A stretch of 6,040 nucleotides of DNA from an uncultured Planctomycetaceae bacterium (GTDB lineage Bacteria; Planctomycetota; Planctomycetia; Pirellulales; UBA1268): assembly GCA_903958265.1 (NCBI GenBank), contig CAJBSQ010000258.1:1-6040 (forward strand). The letters are read 5' to 3'. Below the pieces are notes generated by a model. That model saw only the letters and a list, made by a program, of their open reading frames with translations. It was not told the origin of the DNA and did no database searches. Shown one piece after another: positions 4,613 through 6,040 of this stretch (positions are counted from its first letter, which is position 1; every line of letters begins with the position of its first letter). The position numbers and the translations under genes were made by a program.

Positions 4613-5278
4613 GTGCTCGAGCTCGATCGCATCACGAAGATCTTTCCGGCCGGCGCCGCGCGGCTTCGCGTGCTCGATGACGTGTCGTTGTCGCTGCCCC
4701 CCGGAGGCCGCATGGTGATCATGGGGCCGAGTGGCTCCGGGAAGAGCACGCTGCTCTCGATCGTTGGCGGGCTCGAACCGCCCACCAGCGGCCGCGTGAC
4801 CCTCGACGGCGTCGATCCCCACGCAGGCGGTGCGGCGGCACGGGCCGCCTTCCGTAACCGCCGGGTGGGGTTCGTGTTTCAAGACCATCAGCTGCTCGAC
4901 GGGTGCACCGCCCTCGACAACGTGCTGCTGCCGGCGCTTGCCACCGGCACCGTGCCGCTCGATCTCGTGGCCCGGGGCACGCGACTGCTGGAGCGGGTGG
5001 GGCTTGGCCCGCGGCTCGCCCACCCACCCGCCATGCTCTCAGGCGGGGAGCGGCAGCGGGTCGCCGTGGCCCGCGCCCTGCTGCTCTCGCCGCGGTTGAT
5101 CCTTGCCGATGAGCCGACCGGTCAGCTCGACTCCCACACCGCCGCCGAGATCACCCGGCTGCTGGTTGACCTCATCGAGGAGTCGGGCGGCATGCTGATG
5201 ATGGTCACCCACGACCCGGCGGTGGCGGCCGTCGTTGGCGGTGTGCGGCAGTTGCACGACGGGCGGCTCGAGCCATGA
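4613..5278 (+). CDS. ABC transporter ATP-binding protein, LolD/MacB type
   Basis: This ATPase should power the permease encoded immediately downstream. The 221-residue protein has every nucleotide-binding motif. They are Walker A GPSGSGKST (38-46), Q-loop Gln90 (FVFQDHQLLDGCTALDNVLLP), signature LSGGERQRV (142-150), Walker B LILADEP (162-168), D-loop GQLD (170-173) and switch His200 in VTHD. The Q-loop-to-DNVLLP stretch and the length are typical of the LolD/MacB/FtsE group, whose partners are FtsX-like permeases that move lipoproteins, lipids or peptides, or drive conformational work without transport across the membrane. GQLD replaces the more usual GNLD. The start is GTG at 4613, preceded closely by the purine-rich GGGGACGG (4603-4610). 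The stop overlaps the permease start in ATGA. The substrate is unknown; lolD would be too specific a name. Confidence 0.93.
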   Translation: MLELDRITKIFPAGAARLRVLDDVSLSLPPGGRMVIMGPSGSGKSTLLSIVGGLEPPTSGRVTLDGVDPHAGGAAARAAFRNRRVGFVFQDHQLLDGCTALDNVLLPALATGTVPLDLVARGTRLLERVGLGPRLAHPPAMLSGGERQRVAVARALLLSPRLILADEPTGQLDSHTAAEITRLLVDLIEESGGMLMMVTHDPAVAAVVGGVRQLHDGRLEP

Positions 5279-6040
5279 CCGCGCCGGCGACGCGGTCGCT
5301 GGGCGGACTGGCCCTCACCCTCACCCGCCGGTGGTGGCCCCAGCTCGCGGCCCTCGCCGCCGCCTGCGCCGTCGTGGCCACCACCATCTCCGGGGCGCTG
5401 GGTGTCGGAGATCTGATCCAAGGCGGGCTCCGCAGCCTGGCCCTCGAGCGGCTCGGTCGGATCGATGCCGCCGTGCTCGGCGACGGATTCTTTCGCCGAG
5501 ACCTCGCGTTGGAACTGGCACGGTCGGTCCGCGATCAACCCCGGCCCCCGCAGTTCACGCCGGCGATCGTCATGCCAGCGACCGTTGCCTCGGCCATTCG
5601 GGCGTCTGCCGTGTCTCGTGCCACGCTGCTCGCCTGCGACGATCCGGCAGCGCTCGGCTTCGAGCCGGCGCCCCCGCCGCTCGCGGAAGGGACCGTGCTC
5701 GTCAACGCCCAACTCGCCGCCGCGATCGGCGTGACCGAGGCCGACACGCTCGTGCTGCGGCTACCACGGCGATCCCGGGTGCCTGCCGACAGTCCGCTGG
5801 GCCGGCGGACCGGCGACTCGCTGAGCCGCCGGCTGCGGGTGTTGGCCGTGCTCCCCGACGCGGGCATTGGCCGATTCGCGGTGCGGCCGGCGCAGGCCAC
5901 ACAGCCACTGGTGGTGCTGTCGCTGGAGGACGCGCAGGCGATTCTCCGCGAGGGAGACGTGGCCAATGCGATTTTCGCGGTGGCTGCGGCGGTCCCGGCC
6001 GACAGCGACGCCAACCACGACAGCGACGCCAGCCACGACA
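5275..6040 (+). CDS. FtsX-like ABC permease, N-terminal part
   Basis: The ATG overlaps the ATPase TGA by 4 nt, a strong sign of coupled translation and of a shared transporter. The visible 255 residues contain one membrane segment (about 22-44, Ala/Val-rich) after a short N-terminus with Arg18-Arg19. Then comes GVGDLIQGGLRSLALERLGR (43-62) and a long, mostly extracytoplasmic region reaching the window edge. The single N-terminal helix before a large periplasmic domain fits the MacB/FtsX (DUF214) architecture; the remaining helices and the C-terminus would lie beyond 6040. The GDLIQGGLR-LALERLGRIDAAV pattern resembles long FtsX-like permeases of planctomycetes; that comparison is from memory. 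The domain ends here in repeated D-S-D-A-N/S-H units. The substrate cannot be inferred. The frame has no stop up to the edge, so the gene is cut, not broken. Confidence 0.88.
   Translation, partial: MTAPATRSLGGLALTLTRRWWPQLAALAAACAVVATTISGALGVGDLIQGGLRSLALERLGRIDAAVLGDGFFRRDLALELARSVRDQPRPPQFTPAIVMPATVASAIRASAVSRATLLACDDPAALGFEPAPPPLAEGTVLVNAQLAAAIGVTEADTLVLRLPRRSRVPADSPLGRRTGDSLSRRLRVLAVLPDAGIGRFAVRPAQATQPLVVLSLEDAQAILREGDVANAIFAVAAAVPADSDANHDSDASHD
6001..6040 (+). repeat. 18-bp tandem repeat inside the permease gene
   Basis: GACAGCGACGCCAACCAC (6001-6018) is followed directly by GACAGCGACGCCAGCCAC (6019-6036), differing at one base, and then GACA begins a third copy at the edge. The unit is in frame and encodes Asp-Ser-Asp-Ala-Asn/Ser-His. 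At least two full copies are seen; the total number is unknown. The hydrophilic Asp/His repeat probably forms a loop of the periplasmic domain. Confidence 0.85.

Noticed and set aside
5535..6014. A 159-codon Ser/Arg/Ala-rich minus-strand open frame opposite the permease
   Set aside because: The plus strand has a continuous FtsX-like frame joined to the ATPase by an ATGA overlap; the antisense frame lacks any motif.

Overview
The window is high-GC bacterial DNA with dense, strongly third-position-GC coding. It suggests a planctomycete, probably of the Pirellula/Rhodopirellula type. The reasons are the diverged S18 with a basic N-terminal extension, the RRM protein with a long glycine tail, the diverged FtsX-type permease, and a solitary rpsR instead of an rpsF-ssb-rpsR-rplI cluster. 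This assignment is inference from family resemblance only; no 16S rRNA or taxon-specific marker is present.

Left part (1-2786). The last 29 codons of an unidentified plus-strand gene enter from the left edge. It converges on a full-length katG on the minus strand, a bifunctional catalase-peroxidase with a predicted Sec signal peptide. The katG leader is well marked. It has a sigma-70-like promoter (TTGAAC, 17 nt, GATACT), a 16-bp dyad lying across the -10 element, a 12-bp perfect stem-loop just upstream of the ribosome binding site, and a strong AAGGAG 7 nt before the ATG.

Middle part (2787-4114). A small four-cysteine protein of unknown function is read divergently from katG. Next comes an RRM RNA-binding protein with a 54-residue Gly/Tyr/Arg tail, probably with a long 5' leader. 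A strong hairpin then separates it from rpsR (ribosomal protein S18), which appears to have its own extended -10 promoter.

Right part (4176-6040). A hotdog-fold acyl-CoA thioesterase, a LolD/MacB-type ABC ATPase and the start of an FtsX-like permease follow closely on the plus strand. The gaps are 11 nt and then a 4-nt ATGA overlap, so these three are probably one operon. The ATPase and permease should form one inner-membrane transporter; the permease runs off the right edge inside an 18-bp tandem repeat.

I found no CRISPR array, insertion sequence, tRNA, rRNA or phage gene. Most of the window is ordinary housekeeping and stress-response content. The points most worth a second look are the structured katG control region, the uncharacterised cysteine-rich small protein beside it, and the tandem repeat in the permease.
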